Source of the DNA: Faecalibacter rhinopitheci
Lineage (GTDB): Bacteria > Bacteroidota > Bacteroidia > Flavobacteriales > Weeksellaceae
Direction of reading: 5' to 3'
Assembly: GCF_015234135.1 (NCBI RefSeq)
Contig: NZ_JADGIK010000005.1
Coordinates: 62,001-126,000 of the forward strand
DNA length: 64,000 nucleotides
Positions 29,946 through 39,519 of the stretch are shown here, piece by piece. Within the stretch, counting starts at the first letter, position 1. Every line of letters begins with the position of its first letter. The translations under genes and the position numbers were made by a program. A model generated the notes under the pieces. The model was not told where the DNA came from. It was given only the letters and a program-made list of their open reading frames with translations, and searched no databases.

Positions 29946-31610
29946 CTATTCAGAAAGATTTATTTTTAAAGGTTTAGATAAATATTTTGTAATAAGCTCC
30001 GGAGGAGTAATCCCTATATATGCAATATATTCTCCTTCCTCCAGATCAAATATAATTTCTTTATTAAATTGATAAACCGAGTCATTACCTTCGACAGATT
30101 CTAGATCTCCCATTGTAATAGGAATATCTTTGATAATATTATATTGTTTATCTTTTGTAAGAAGTAACTTTAATTCATATCCTTTACTACGAAATAAATC
30201 CAAATCTATATTTGAAAATTGTAGTGTAAAAGTACTAGAACTATTTATAACATCATCGATAGAACTCCCTTCAATCAACTTATTATTTACCTTTAAGAAT
30301 GACGCATTTACCTCATGAATTGGCATATAATTTTTTATAGGTTGTAAGTAATAAGTACCTTTTTTATTCACTACAGAATCGTTAGACTGTATCCATTTTG
30401 TAGCAAATATAAATGGTTCCTCAAGTAATTTTTCATCATTCCACATCGTAAATTGACTATTTCTGTTACCCAATGTGCGATAAACTACTCCTATATGATC
30501 TCTATTATAAAATTGAAAAACAGATGCTTCTTGATATTTTTCAAAAGCAACTACATCACCTTCCAATTCATTAAAACTTTTTCCAAAATCCTTAGTCTCA
30601 TAAAATGGAGATAATGCAGGAATAATAACTAGAATCCTTCCCGCTATGAGAATCGATACATTTATTACACCTATTTTCATCAATAATTTTAGATCTGATT
30701 TTCCTGAAAAATAAATATAAAATAGTACTCCACATGCTATATAACTGATCGCTAACCATTGCGCTTGAACAGAATCTTTAAAACTTGCGAACAAGAAAAA
30801 GAAAAAAGGTCCTATTGCCAACCACCATAATGATTTTTCAAAAGAGCTATTTGGCTTAAACTTGTATAATGCTTTTCCTAAGTATATGCTTAGTAATCCC
30901 AAACTACAACCTATTGCTGTAACTACGTAAATTAATGTACGAGTAATATCAAACTTCTCTTCAGCACTTCTATCTACAAAATGATAAGAAATTGGCGGAA
31001 AGTCATGTTGATATAACCAATAGAAATGAGGACTATATAATATTAATGAAATAAATATAGCAAGATAAAATGTGCCATTTTTATAAATTTTATTAAGAAT
31101 AGGTAATAATGTAAATACTAAAACCAACACCCCATGATATTTACTATACATAATTCCTGCAAAACTAATCCCTAATAAAATTGTCCAGAAATAATTAGAT
31201 TGAAGTAAATACTTTTTTAATACATATAAATATAAAACAGTAAAAAATAAAAGTGGTGCATCTGGTGTAGAAATAAAGGAAAAAATCTGAACAAATATTA
31301 AACTAAAATAAGTAATACAAAATAATTTAATCGCTGATTTAGTTTTTGGTTCTACTAATTTCCAAAAGAGTAAAGCTGTTATTGTATTAAATAATATGGT
31401 AAAAAAACGTGTACCAATTTCTTGTTCAAACAATAAATTTGATAGCTTAATCCATAGTGCAATTAGAGGAGGATGGTCAAAATAACCAAAATCCAATTTT
31501 AAACTCCACATCCAATAATAGGCTTCATCATCAATTACTGGTGTATAAATACCCTGTAAAATATTAACGAAAAATACTATTATTAAAAATACTTTTAAGT
31601 TCATCTTCAT
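29946..31610 (-). CDS. Glycosyltransferase family 39-like membrane protein (ArnT/PMT fold)
   Basis: GT-C type transferase of about 554 residues using a polyprenyl-phosphate sugar donor on the periplasmic side. The catalytic first loop has [13 protein letters not shown] with the Asp/Glu pair and [15 protein letters not shown], the PMT/ArnT hallmark. About eleven to twelve helices span residues 1-340, then a soluble periplasmic domain (about 360-550). I use the ATG at 31610 (MKMNLKV); the longer frame to 31646 begins with TTG and an untypical sequence. A partner GT2 of the GtrB type (1952-2914) is in the window and could make its donor, though this link is inference. Confidence 0.85.
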   Translation of the reverse strand: MKMNLKVFLIIVFFVNILQGIYTPVIDDEAYYWMWSLKLDFGYFDHPPLIALWIKLSNLLFEQEIGTRFFTILFNTITALLFWKLVEPKTKSAIKLFCITYFSLIFVQIFSFISTPDAPLLFFTVLYLYVLKKYLLQSNYFWTILLGISFAGIMYSKYHGVLVLVFTLLPILNKIYKNGTFYLAIFISLILYSPHFYWLYQHDFPPISYHFVDRSAEEKFDITRTLIYVVTAIGCSLGLLSIYLGKALYKFKPNSSFEKSLWWLAIGPFFFFLFASFKDSVQAQWLAISYIACGVLFYIYFSGKSDLKLLMKIGVINVSILIAGRILVIIPALSPFYETKDFGKSFNELEGDVVAFEKYQEASVFQFYNRDHIGVVYRTLGNRNSQFTMWNDEKLLEEPFIFATKWIQSNDSVVNKKGTYYLQPIKNYMPIHEVNASFLKVNNKLIEGSSIDDVINSSSTFTLQFSNIDLDLFRSKGYELKLLLTKDKQYNIIKDIPITMGDLESVEGNDSVYQFNKEIIFDLEEGEYIAYIGITPPELITKYLSKPLKINLSE

Positions 31611-31751
31611 AACATTATAAACAAACAAACTTAAAATATATTTCAATAAATTTTAAATTAAAACTCATCTAAAGTTGTAAAGAATTAACTGATATTTATT
31701 TGACCTGATAAAATTAATCCGCCAAAATTTAGAATACCTCAACATTTATTA

Positions 31752-31759
31752 TATTTTTG
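31752..31759 (+). promoter_or_regulatory. -7 element of sucC
   Basis: TATTTTTG matches TAnnTTTG, 21 bases before the ATG. No clear -33 element. Confidence 0.45.
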
Positions 31760-31780
31760 TAGCTAGAAAAATCAAAAAAA

Positions 31781-32974
31781 ATGAATCTTCACGAATATCA
31801 AGGAAAAGAAATTCTTAGTAAATATGGCGTAACAGTACAACGAGGAATTGTTGCTACTACACCAGAAGAAGCTGTTGAAGCCGCAAAAAAATTAACTGAA
31901 GAAACCGGAACAGGATGGCATGTTGTGAAAGCTCAAATTCACGCAGGTGGTCGCGGTAAAGGTGGAGGAGTTAAATTAGCCAAAAACTTAGATGAGGTAA
32001 AAGAGAGAGCTACTGATATTATTGGTATGCAATTAATCACTCCTCAAACCTCTGCAGAAGGAAAAAAAGTACATCAAATATATATTGCAGAAGATGTATA
32101 CTATCCGGGTGAATCTGAAACTGAAGAGTACTATGTATCAGTTTTATTAGATCGCGCTACAGGAAAAAACATGATTATGTATTCTACCGAAGGTGGAATG
32201 GATATTGAAGAAGTTGCAGAAAATACTCCAGATAAAATTTTTACAGAAGATATTGATCCTACTGTAGGAATTCAAGGTTTCCAAGCTCGTAAAATTGCAT
32301 TTAACTTAGGTTTATCAGGAAATGCTTTCAAAGAAGGAGTTAAATTCATTACAGCATTATACAATGCGTATGTTGCTATTGATGCTTCTATGTTTGAAAT
32401 CAATCCAGTTTTAAAAACTTCAGATAATAAAATTATTGCAGTTGATGCTAAAGTAACTATCGACGATAACTCTTTATTCCGTCACCCAGACATTGCTGCT
32501 TTACGTGATACACGTGAAGAAGATGAAACAGAAGTTGAAGCTGGTGAAGCTGGTTTAAACTTTGTTAAATTAGACGGTAATGTTGGTTGTATGGTAAACG
32601 GAGCAGGTTTAGCAATGGCTACTATGGACATTATTAAATTATCTGGTGGTAACCCAGCAAATTTCTTAGACGTTGGTGGTACTGCAGATGCTGAACGTGT
32701 AGAGAAAGCTTTCCGTATCATCTTAAAAGATGAAAATGTAGAAGCTATCTTAGTAAATATTTTTGGTGGTATCGTTCGTTGTGATCGTGTTGCCCAAGGT
32801 ATTTTAGATGCTTATAAAAATATGGGAGACGAAATCAATGTTCCAATCATCGTTCGTTTACAAGGTACTAATGCTGAAATTGCGAAGAAAATGATTGACG
32901 AGTCAGGATTTAAAGTTCACTCTGCAATTACTTTACAAGATGCAGCAGATAAAGTAAAAGAATTAGTTGCTTAA
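31781..32974 (+). CDS. sucC: Succinyl-CoA ligase, beta subunit
   Basis: TCA-cycle enzyme subunit: ADP/GDP plus phosphate and succinyl-CoA to ATP/GTP, succinate and CoA. The 397 residues match the family length. ATP-grasp domain with NLHEYQGKEIL at the N-terminus and AGGRGKGGGVK, then the CoA-ligase domain with GNVGCMVNGAGLAMATMD, FLDVGGTADAERV and VNIFGGIVRCDRVAQGI. The alpha subunit gene sucD is not adjacent, which is common in Flavobacteria. Two terminators follow before the convergent DUF3276 gene. Confidence 0.97.
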   Translation: MNLHEYQGKEILSKYGVTVQRGIVATTPEEAVEAAKKLTEETGTGWHVVKAQIHAGGRGKGGGVKLAKNLDEVKERATDIIGMQLITPQTSAEGKKVHQIYIAEDVYYPGESETEEYYVSVLLDRATGKNMIMYSTEGGMDIEEVAENTPDKIFTEDIDPTVGIQGFQARKIAFNLGLSGNAFKEGVKFITALYNAYVAIDASMFEINPVLKTSDNKIIAVDAKVTIDDNSLFRHPDIAALRDTREEDETEVEAGEAGLNFVKLDGNVGCMVNGAGLAMATMDIIKLSGGNPANFLDVGGTADAERVEKAFRIILKDENVEAILVNIFGGIVRCDRVAQGILDAYKNMGDEINVPIIVRLQGTNAEIAKKMIDESGFKVHSAITLQDAADKVKELVA

Positions 32975-32991
32975 TTTTTTATAATTATTTT

Positions 32992-33022
32992 AAAGTCTTT
33001 TGATTTTTTCAAAAGACTTTTT
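32992..33022 (+). terminator. Terminator after sucC
   Basis: AAAGTCTTTTGA and TCAAAAGACTTT form a 12-bp stem (32992-33019) followed by a T run. Confidence 0.85.
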
Positions 33023-33040
33023 TCATTTCTATATAAAACA

Positions 33041-33082
33041 AAAAATAAACCCATCTTTATAAGTAAAGATGGGTTTATTTTA
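33041..33082. terminator. Bidirectional terminator between sucC and the DUF3276 gene
   Basis: A perfect 17-bp stem (33042-33058 with 33063-33079; loop TAAG-like) with core ACCCATCTTT/AAAGATGGGT, A/T-rich ends on both sides. It mainly serves the minus-strand DUF3276 gene that ends at 33099. Confidence 0.88.
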
Positions 33083-33098
33083 TATGATAAATTTGTAT

Positions 33099-33482
33099 TT
33101 AAATATCTTCAAAATCAATATTTGTAAAAGATTCAATTCCTGGCGAAACTGTTATATCTTCTTTAATTTTTTTGGTGTCAAAATCCTTTTGATGTCTTTC
33201 TGAAATCACTTCTTCTCCTTTATTTTGAAACACATATTGTGTAGTTTCATCTAATAAATCTTTGAAGCTTTCAAAATCTTCTTTATATAAATAGATTTTG
33301 TGTTTTTTGTAAAAAAAAGATCCATCATCACCTGTGTTCTTTTTACTCTCTGTGATTGTCAAATAGTAATCCCCTGCTCTCGTCTCTCTTACATCGAAAA
33401 AATACGTACGTCTTCCAGCTCGTAAAATCTTAGAAAATATTCCGTCCGCTTCCATTTTTTCTTGATTATCAAATTCGTTCAT
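33099..33482 (-). CDS. PUR family DNA/RNA-binding protein (DUF3276)
   Basis: Small protein of 127 residues belonging to DUF3276, the Bacteroidota/Spirochaete homologue of eukaryotic PUR-alpha nucleic-acid-binding domains. One PUR-type beta-beta-beta-beta-alpha repeat is visible: IFSKILRAGRRTYFFDVRET, DYYLTITESKK, FYKKHKIYLYKEDF, then the helix FESFKDLLDETTQYVF. The tail is acidic and unordered. It probably binds single-stranded DNA or RNA, but the target is unknown. A TAGTTTTG -7 element on the minus strand (33521-33528) and the strong terminator make it a single-gene unit. Confidence 0.92.
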   Translation of the reverse strand: MNEFDNQEKMEADGIFSKILRAGRRTYFFDVRETRAGDYYLTITESKKNTGDDGSFFYKKHKIYLYKEDFESFKDLLDETTQYVFQNKGEEVISERHQKDFDTKKIKEDITVSPGIESFTNIDFEDI

Positions 33483-33597
33483 ATGGCCTTATAGAGTTTA
33501 TTTTGTTAAAAGTATCTTAACAAAACTAAAAAAAAATATCAAATAACAACTATATCTTACTCACAAAACTATTATTTTAATAAAAAAATGCAATATT

Positions 33598-35358
33598 TTA
33601 AGAGTCTGACACTTGTTTATTATAAAGTTCATAATAAAAGCCCTTCATACTTAACAACTCTTCATGAGTACCACGTTCTACTATTTTTCCATTATCTAAG
33701 AAAATAATTTGATTGGCATTTTTTGCAGACGAAACACGATGAGTTATAATAATCGAAGTATTACTCTCTAAATCACCTGCAAGATTATTAAGAATCTTCT
33801 CTTCTGTTTCTGTATCTACAGCAGATAAACTATCGTCAAAGATTAATATGTTTGGATTATTTACTAAGGCACGAGCGATAGATACTCTTTGTTTCTGACC
33901 TCCAGAAAGTGTCACTCCTCTTTCTCCTACAACAGTATCGTATTTCTCTTTGAAACCTTCTATATTGTCATGCACAACTGCTTTCTTAGCAAAATGTTTT
34001 GCAACTTCTATATCAGTTTCATCAGATCCGAATAATATATTATTTTTTAAAGTATCAGAAAACAAGAAAGCTTCTTGAGGCACATAACCTATTTCTTTTC
34101 GAATAGAATCTACACTTATTTCGTGCATATCATGTCCATCAAAAAATATTTTTCCAGAAGTAGGCTCTAACAATCTAGCAACTAATAAAGCGATTGTTGA
34201 TTTTCCTGACCCTGTTTTCCCTAAGATAGCTAATGTTTCTCCTTTATTAATCTTAAATGAGATTCCATCTAATGCTTTTATTCCTGTATTATCATATACG
34301 TATGATATATTTTCAAATTCAATGTCTCCTTTTAAATCAATTACGTTATTCGGTGTATCTATAATTTCAGATTTATAATTCAAAAATTCATTGATACGTG
34401 TCATAGATGCTTCTGCTCTTTGTACTACAGTTGTAATCCATCCTAAAGATGTAAAAGGCCAAATTAACATATTTAAATAAAGAAAGAATTCGGCAATAGC
34501 TCCAATATCTAAATCTCCACTGATATATTTTAAACCTCCTAAATAAAGAATTATTAAATTTGAAATACCCACAACAATAACCATTAATGGTCCGAATGCA
34601 GCTTGAATTTGCGATAAATGCAAAGCTTTAGTTTTATAGTCTTGGGCTTCTGTTTCGTAATTAGTTTTAACGTATTCTTCTGTATTAAAAGATTTAATTA
34701 CTCTAATTCCTGCAAAAGTATCTTGTACCGAAGAAGAAATTGCCGATTGTTGTTGTTGCACCTTCTTACTTCGCTGATTAATCTTATTTGCTACATTGTA
34801 AATTAATATTGATAAAACTGGTAAAGGTAATAAGGTATAAAGTGTTAAATCCCAATCTACACGCGACATAAAATACCCTATAATTAATACACGAGAAAGT
34901 AGATCCACAGGATACATAATCCCAGGACCTAGATACATACGCACAAGAGCTACATCTTCGGTTATTCGGTTCATTAAATCTCCCGTCTTGTTCTTTTTAT
35001 AAAAAGAAAGCGATAGATATTGATAATGTTTATAAATTTTATTTTTAAGATCAAATTCTATCAAACGAGAAGTAACAATAATCATTTGCCTAGTTCCCAC
35101 AGTTAGTAAGCCTCCTAAAATTTTGAATCCTAAGAAAGCTAAACTAGCATACATTAATCCTTGCTTTAAAACATCAATAGAAGTTATAGAGCCAGACTCA
35201 TAATTTGCTAATAAACTCTCTATAGCATTAATAGCTTCTCTAATATATGTAACGGAAAATACTTGCACAAAATTTGCAGTAATGGTAAAAATAAAGCCTA
35301 ATAATAGCCTCCATTTATACTTCCATAAAAATTTATTTAATTTCTGTAACGATTTCAC
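33598..35358 (-). CDS. ABC exporter (transmembrane-ATPase half transporter), GTG start
   Basis: Half-transporter of 586 residues like MdlA/BmrC/MsbA: six helices (about 15-320) followed by an ATPase domain. Walker A GKTGSGKST near residue 380, signature VTLSGGQKQRVS, Walker B ILIFDDSLSAVD, H-loop IIITHRVSSA. The residue after Walker B Asp508 is Asp509, not the usual catalytic Glu; this occurs in one half of heterodimeric exporters such as BmrC and MdlA. No second half is nearby. The start codon is GTG at 35358 (MKSLQKL), as no good ATG exists; a TAATTTTG -7 element ends four bases before it, so the mRNA is likely leaderless. Substrate unknown. Confidence 0.9.
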   Translation of the reverse strand: MKSLQKLNKFLWKYKWRLLLGFIFTITANFVQVFSVTYIREAINAIESLLANYESGSITSIDVLKQGLMYASLAFLGFKILGGLLTVGTRQMIIVTSRLIEFDLKNKIYKHYQYLSLSFYKKNKTGDLMNRITEDVALVRMYLGPGIMYPVDLLSRVLIIGYFMSRVDWDLTLYTLLPLPVLSILIYNVANKINQRSKKVQQQQSAISSSVQDTFAGIRVIKSFNTEEYVKTNYETEAQDYKTKALHLSQIQAAFGPLMVIVVGISNLIILYLGGLKYISGDLDIGAIAEFFLYLNMLIWPFTSLGWITTVVQRAEASMTRINEFLNYKSEIIDTPNNVIDLKGDIEFENISYVYDNTGIKALDGISFKINKGETLAILGKTGSGKSTIALLVARLLEPTSGKIFFDGHDMHEISVDSIRKEIGYVPQEAFLFSDTLKNNILFGSDETDIEVAKHFAKKAVVHDNIEGFKEKYDTVVGERGVTLSGGQKQRVSIARALVNNPNILIFDDSLSAVDTETEEKILNNLAGDLESNTSIIITHRVSSAKNANQIIFLDNGKIVERGTHEELLSMKGFYYELYNKQVSDS

Positions 35359-35362
35359 AAAA

Positions 35363-35390
35363 CAAAATTACATCTTTTTACTTATCTTTG
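35363..35390. promoter_or_regulatory. Overlapping divergent promoters of the ABC exporter and nusB
   Basis: On the minus strand TAATTTTG (35363-35370) serves the exporter; on plus TATCTTTG (35383-35390) serves nusB. Only 12 bases lie between the two -7 boxes, so each promoter's upstream part overlaps the other's core. Confidence 0.65.
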
Positions 35391-35421
35391 CACTCTTAAT
35401 AGACGTTATATCATTGAAATT

Positions 35422-36369
35422 ATGTTGGGAAGAAGACAGCTCCGCGAAAAAGTTATGCAACGTGTGTATGCATACAACAGTTTAGGAACCGAAGGGGATG
35501 AAAGAATTGTAGAAAAAACTTTGATGAATAGTATTGATCAAATTTACGATTTATACATCTACATTCTAAACTTAGTGAAAGTTCAGCAAGAAATTGCATC
35601 AAATAAAATTGAACTTTCTAAAAACAAAAACTTTCAGACGGCTGAAGATTTAAATCCGAACATGAAGTTTGTCAACAATAGAATGTTCAAAATTCTTAAT
35701 GACAATTTAGAATTATCTCGTTACACAGAAAAAACAAAAGTGTACAATTGGGATATCTATGACACTTACCCAAACAATATTTACAATAAATTAATCGAAA
35801 GCGATTTATATAAAAATTATATGAATAGTGGTGTAAATTCTTTTGAAGAAGATCAAGAGTTTATCATCAACCTATTCGTAGAATTTATTGCTGAGTATGA
35901 GGACTTGCACGATTGGTTTGAAGGAGTTCAATTAAATTGGGCAGATGATTTATACATCGCTAACTCTATGGTTCATATCACTTTAAAATCATTTAGAGCT
36001 AACTCTTCACCTTTAATTAATCTTTTTAAAGTTTATAAAGATGATGATGACAAAAAATTTACAGAAGATTTATTCCGTAAAACAGTGCGTCACCAATCAG
36101 AAACGCGTAAAATAATTGAAGAAAAAGCAAGTAACTGGGAATTAGATCGTATTGCTACAATTGATTTAATCATTTTACAGATGGCTTTAACAGAGTTTTT
36201 ATATTTCCCAAATATCCCAGGAAAGGTAACAATCAATGAATATATTGAGTTAGCTAAAAATTATTCTACAGAAAAATCAAGAATTTTTGTTAACGGAATC
36301 CTAGATAAAACTTTAAAAGAGTTAAAAGAAGGAAACAACTTACCAAAATACGGACGAGGGTTATTATAG
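35422..36369 (+). CDS. nusB: Transcription antitermination protein NusB (long Bacteroidota form)
   Basis: RNA-binding factor for rRNA antitermination with NusE/S10. At 315 residues it is twice the E. coli length, as is normal in Bacteroidota: an N-terminal NusB-like helical part beginning MLGRRQLREKVMQRVYAYN, an intermediate helical region, and the C-terminal NusB domain (about 200-305) with EEKASNWELDRIATIDLIIL and VTINEYIELAKNYSTEKSRIF in slightly shortened form. It is divergent from the ABC exporter and 46 bases ahead of the DUF1573-yajC group, which has its own promoter. Confidence 0.95.
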   Translation: MLGRRQLREKVMQRVYAYNSLGTEGDERIVEKTLMNSIDQIYDLYIYILNLVKVQQEIASNKIELSKNKNFQTAEDLNPNMKFVNNRMFKILNDNLELSRYTEKTKVYNWDIYDTYPNNIYNKLIESDLYKNYMNSGVNSFEEDQEFIINLFVEFIAEYEDLHDWFEGVQLNWADDLYIANSMVHITLKSFRANSSPLINLFKVYKDDDDKKFTEDLFRKTVRHQSETRKIIEEKASNWELDRIATIDLIILQMALTEFLYFPNIPGKVTINEYIELAKNYSTEKSRIFVNGILDKTLKELKEGNNLPKYGRGLL

Positions 36370-36386
36370 TTCTATATAATTTTTTA

Positions 36387-36394
36387 TAAATTTG
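36387..36394 (+). promoter_or_regulatory. -7 element of the DUF1573 lipoprotein gene
   Basis: TAAATTTG, 21 bases before the ATG at 36416, in the gap after nusB. Confidence 0.5.
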
Positions 36395-36415
36395 AGAAAC
36401 TAAAATTATAATTCG

Positions 36416-36907
36416 ATGAAAACTAAAGTATTTATATTAGGTGCATTTGCATTATTATTCGCAACTACTTCTTGTAAGAAAGAATCTGCTACAGATTTAT
36501 ACTCAGAAGAAGAAGTTCAACAACAAGCTGAAAATGTTGTAGATCCAGCTACAGCTCCTTTAATGACATTAGCTGAAGCTACTCACGATTTTGGAGACGT
36601 TAAGGCAAATGAAAAGGTACAAGCTTATGTGAAATTTACAAACGATGGTAAATCACCATTAATCATACAAGATGCTTCTGCTACATGTGGATGTACTGTT
36701 CCAGAATTTCCTAAAACTCCTATCGCAGTTGGCGCTACTGATTCTATTAAAGTAGAATATACTGCAGGAAACATGAATGGAAAACAACAAAAAACTGTAA
36801 CGTTAAAAACTAATACAGCAAACGGAACAGAACAGTTCAACATTACAGCTAATGTAACTGGTGCGACTCCACCTGCACAAGATGCACAACAAGCTTTCGG
36901 GCAATAA
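36416..36907 (+). CDS. DUF1573 domain lipoprotein
   Basis: Secreted lipoprotein of 163 residues; signal peptide ends ATTSC with lipid-Cys20. After an acidic linker rich in Glu/Gln comes the DUF1573 beta-sandwich (about 50-150): ATHDFGDVKANEKVQAYVKF, then the hallmark ATCGCTVPEFPKTPI and VEYTAGNMNGKQQKTVTL. The family is common in Bacteroidota and its role is unknown; the fold resembles ASH/MSP-type domains. A purine-poor but adequate upstream region and its own -7 box precede it. It is 19 bases before yajC and likely co-transcribed. Confidence 0.92.
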   Translation: MKTKVFILGAFALLFATTSCKKESATDLYSEEEVQQQAENVVDPATAPLMTLAEATHDFGDVKANEKVQAYVKFTNDGKSPLIIQDASATCGCTVPEFPKTPIAVGATDSIKVEYTAGNMNGKQQKTVTLKTNTANGTEQFNITANVTGATPPAQDAQQAFGQ

Positions 36908-36926
36908 TAAATTATAAAACTGAATA

Positions 36927-37274
36927 ATGATTCAAACAATATTTTTACAAGCTGGAGGTGGCGGAATGATGTCACTAGTAATGTTAGGTGGTATGTTTGT
37001 GGTAATGTATTTTTTAATGATACGTCCACAAAAGAAAAAAGCTAACGAGGAAAAAGCGTTTCAAAATGATATAAAAAGAGGTTCTCAAGTTGTGACAACT
37101 TCTGGTATTCATGGGAAAATAAATGAAATTTTTGATGATGCTGTTATTATTGAAACTGGAGCTGGTAAAATTAGATTTGAAAAAGCTGCTATTTCAAGAG
37201 AATTAACAATGGCTCGTTATAACAATTCACCTGCTACTGCTAAGGTAGTAGAAGACGAAACTGAGAAAAAATAA
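36927..37274 (+). CDS. yajC: Preprotein translocase subunit YajC
   Basis: Small partner of the SecDF complex, 115 residues. N-terminal Gly-rich stretch then one helix (LVMLGGMFVVMYFLMIRPQ, about 15-33), followed by the conserved RPQKKKANEEKAFQND and the KRGSQVVTTSGIHGKI cytosolic domain ending in a Lys-rich tail. Length is normal (90-120). It follows the DUF1573 gene and ends just before a terminator. SecDF is not in the window. Confidence 0.95.
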   Translation: MIQTIFLQAGGGGMMSLVMLGGMFVVMYFLMIRPQKKKANEEKAFQNDIKRGSQVVTTSGIHGKINEIFDDAVIIETGAGKIRFEKAAISRELTMARYNNSPATAKVVEDETEKK

Positions 37275-37295
37275 TTAAATATTTCTTAAAATTAT

Positions 37296-37325
37296 AATGC
37301 CGAGGATTTCACCTCGGCATTTTGT
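37296..37325 (+). terminator. Terminator after yajC
   Basis: ATGCCGAGG (37298-37306) and CCTCGGCAT (37312-37320) form the stem, loop ATTTCA-like, followed by T-rich sequence. It lies 15-20 bases before the coaE start. Confidence 0.75.
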
Positions 37326-37339
37326 TTTATCTTCAATTC

Positions 37340-37942
37340 ATGAAAAACAACAAACCTCAGATTATAGGAATAACTGGTGGTATAGGTTCCGGCAAAACAA
37401 CTGCAGCTAAGTATTTTGAAAATTTAGGGTTTCCGCTATATAATTCAGATTTAAGAGCAAGAAATATCCAAAATGAAGATATAGAGGTTATCCATAAAAT
37501 TAAAGAATTATTTGGTGAAGAATCTTATAATTCAGATGGAATGAATAGACCTTTTATTGCTGCGCAAACTTTTAATGATAAATCTAAATTACAAGCTTTA
37601 AATTCTATCGTACATCCTGCTGTTTTTAATGATTTTGAACATTGGATCCAAAAACAAAACTTTCCTTATGTACTAAAAGAAGCCGCTATATTAATAGAAA
37701 GCGGAAGTTATAAAGATTGCGATAAAATTATTGTTGTAACTGCTGATGAAGAAATCAGAATACAACGAACTATAGAAAGAGATGGCTTAACCAGAGATCA
37801 AATCTTAGCACGTATTAATAATCAGATGGCAGAAAATCAAAGACTGACTTATGCTAATTATATTATTGACAATAGCAAAGATTTAAATCATCTCTACAAA
37901 CAGATTGAAATTATTGCTGATAAAATCAAAAAACAGCAGTAA
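37340..37942 (+). CDS. coaE: Dephospho-CoA kinase
   Basis: Last enzyme of coenzyme A synthesis: phosphorylates the 3'-OH of dephospho-CoA. From the ATG at 37340 (MKNNKPQ) it is 200 residues, the family norm; six further codons upstream begin with TTG and overlap the terminator, so I reject them. P-loop GGIGSGKT at residues 13-20, then LGFPLYNSDLRAR with the substrate-binding Asp, VHPAVF, and ERDGLTRDQILARI with the conserved Arg. It is 22 bases ahead of the histidine kinase gene, likely one transcript. Confidence 0.95.
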   Translation: MKNNKPQIIGITGGIGSGKTTAAKYFENLGFPLYNSDLRARNIQNEDIEVIHKIKELFGEESYNSDGMNRPFIAAQTFNDKSKLQALNSIVHPAVFNDFEHWIQKQNFPYVLKEAAILIESGSYKDCDKIIVVTADEEIRIQRTIERDGLTRDQILARINNQMAENQRLTYANYIIDNSKDLNHLYKQIEIIADKIKKQQ

Positions 37943-37964
37943 TTTTAGCTAATAATTATACCTC

Positions 37965-39515
37965 ATGAAAAAAGGATTTTATAAAGTATTAATTGCTATA
38001 ATGAGTATCGCTTTAATTGGATTAATGATCATCCAATTTTATTGGTTGAATTTAACTTTCCAATCTGGGTTAGAAAATTTCAATTCCAGCGTATATCAGG
38101 CAATGAATGCTACTACAGATAAGGTTAATAAATATGAAATTGAAAAATATTATTATAAACTTAATAATGTAAATAACGAGTTAAAGGCTAATGTAGATAA
38201 ACCACAAGTTTTTACACATCAAGTTGTAAAAGACTCCTTAGGCGTTACATATTATTATGTCACAAAATATGTAGTTGAAAAGTCGATGCTTCCAATTTCT
38301 GGGATGTATAATGATAGTATTACGAAAGCCAATATTTATTCTCAAGAAAAAGTTTACAAAGTCGATAAAGATTCTGCCTCTAAAGGAATTGAAAATTTAA
38401 ATTTTAATTTAGAAGAATCTTTAAGAGATGGGACATATATGATAGAGAATATGGCACGTTGGGATGCTGGAACAACGCCATTAGACAAACGTATTTCTTA
38501 TAAAATGTTAGACTCTATTTTTAAAAGAGAACTGACAAGATTTGGCATTAAGGCAACACCAAGGATTGGAGTTTTCACAAAAGATTCTCTTTTAACAAAT
38601 ATAAAATCAGAACATTTTAAAGAAAAAAATATCAAATTTACTGTTCCATTATTCTATGACAAAGATGACCATCCTGTATATAATTTAACAGCATATTTCC
38701 CGGACCAAAATTATGTCATATTAGGAGATGTTATACCGATAGTATCTTTAACATTTATTCTGACTATGATTATAGTAACAGTGTTCGCGTTAGCCATTTA
38801 CTATATGCAAATGCAGCGTAGAATATCAGAAATTAAAACTGATTTTATTAACAATATGACGCATGAGTTTAAAACTCCAATTGCAACGATAAACATTGCT
38901 TCAGACGCTTTAAAAAATGCAAAAATTATATCTGAACCTGAGAAGGTTAAATATTATGCAGATTTAATAAAGCAAGAAAATAAAAGGATGAATGCACATG
39001 TTGAAATGGTTTTACGCATGGCAAAACTAGAACGTAATCAAATGGAACTTAATATTGAGGACGTTAACATGAACGGAATTGTGCAAAAAAGTGTTGAACC
39101 AATACGTTTTATTGTAGAGGAAAGAAATGGTACAATATTTGAAGAATATAAAGCAGATAAAGTATTTGTTAATGGTGATCCATTTCATTTAGAGAATATT
39201 ATAATTAATGTATTAGATAATGCACGTAAATATTCGAGTGGGAAACCTGACATTAAAATATCAACATACAATAGTGACACACATTTTATTGTTGAAGTAA
39301 AAGACAAAGGAATTGGGATGTCTCCTAATGTATTGAAAAAAATATTTGAACAATTTTATAGAGAAGAAACGGGGAATGTACATAATGTAAAAGGTCATGG
39401 CTTGGGTTTGGCATATGTCAAAAAAATTATCCATTTACATGGTGGAGAAGTTTGGGCAGAAAGCGAACCAGAAAAAGGGAGTACCTTTTATATTAAAATT
39501 CCTTTAAAATCATAG
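37965..39515 (+). CDS. Sensor histidine kinase (RprX-like)
   Basis: Membrane sensor kinase of 516 residues. First helix at about 7-29, a periplasmic sensor (about 30-255) without a known domain that I recognise, second helix at about 256-281, then HisKA with phospho-accepting His300 in NNMTHEFKTPIAT and the HATPase domain: N-box IINVLDNARKYS, G1 VKDKGIGMSPN, G2 GHGLGLAYVKKI. The arrangement coaE-kinase-regulator and the domain order resemble the Bacteroidota RprX-RprY pair. The regulator gene starts 4 bases after its stop. The signal is unknown; envelope stress is a guess. Confidence 0.93.
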   Translation: MKKGFYKVLIAIMSIALIGLMIIQFYWLNLTFQSGLENFNSSVYQAMNATTDKVNKYEIEKYYYKLNNVNNELKANVDKPQVFTHQVVKDSLGVTYYYVTKYVVEKSMLPISGMYNDSITKANIYSQEKVYKVDKDSASKGIENLNFNLEESLRDGTYMIENMARWDAGTTPLDKRISYKMLDSIFKRELTRFGIKATPRIGVFTKDSLLTNIKSEHFKEKNIKFTVPLFYDKDDHPVYNLTAYFPDQNYVILGDVIPIVSLTFILTMIIVTVFALAIYYMQMQRRISEIKTDFINNMTHEFKTPIATINIASDALKNAKIISEPEKVKYYADLIKQENKRMNAHVEMVLRMAKLERNQMELNIEDVNMNGIVQKSVEPIRFIVEERNGTIFEEYKADKVFVNGDPFHLENIIINVLDNARKYSSGKPDIKISTYNSDTHFIVEVKDKGIGMSPNVLKKIFEQFYREETGNVHNVKGHGLGLAYVKKIIHLHGGEVWAESEPEKGSTFYIKIPLKS

Positions 39516-39519
39516 ATCA

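Noticed and set aside
33041-33082. 17-bp perfect inverted repeat as an insertion or CRISPR relic
   Set aside because: It is a single repeat between convergent genes with A/T runs, so a terminator explains it.
37322-37339. Upstream TTG start for coaE
   Set aside because: It lies in the yajC terminator region and the ATG at 37340 gives the usual family N-terminus.
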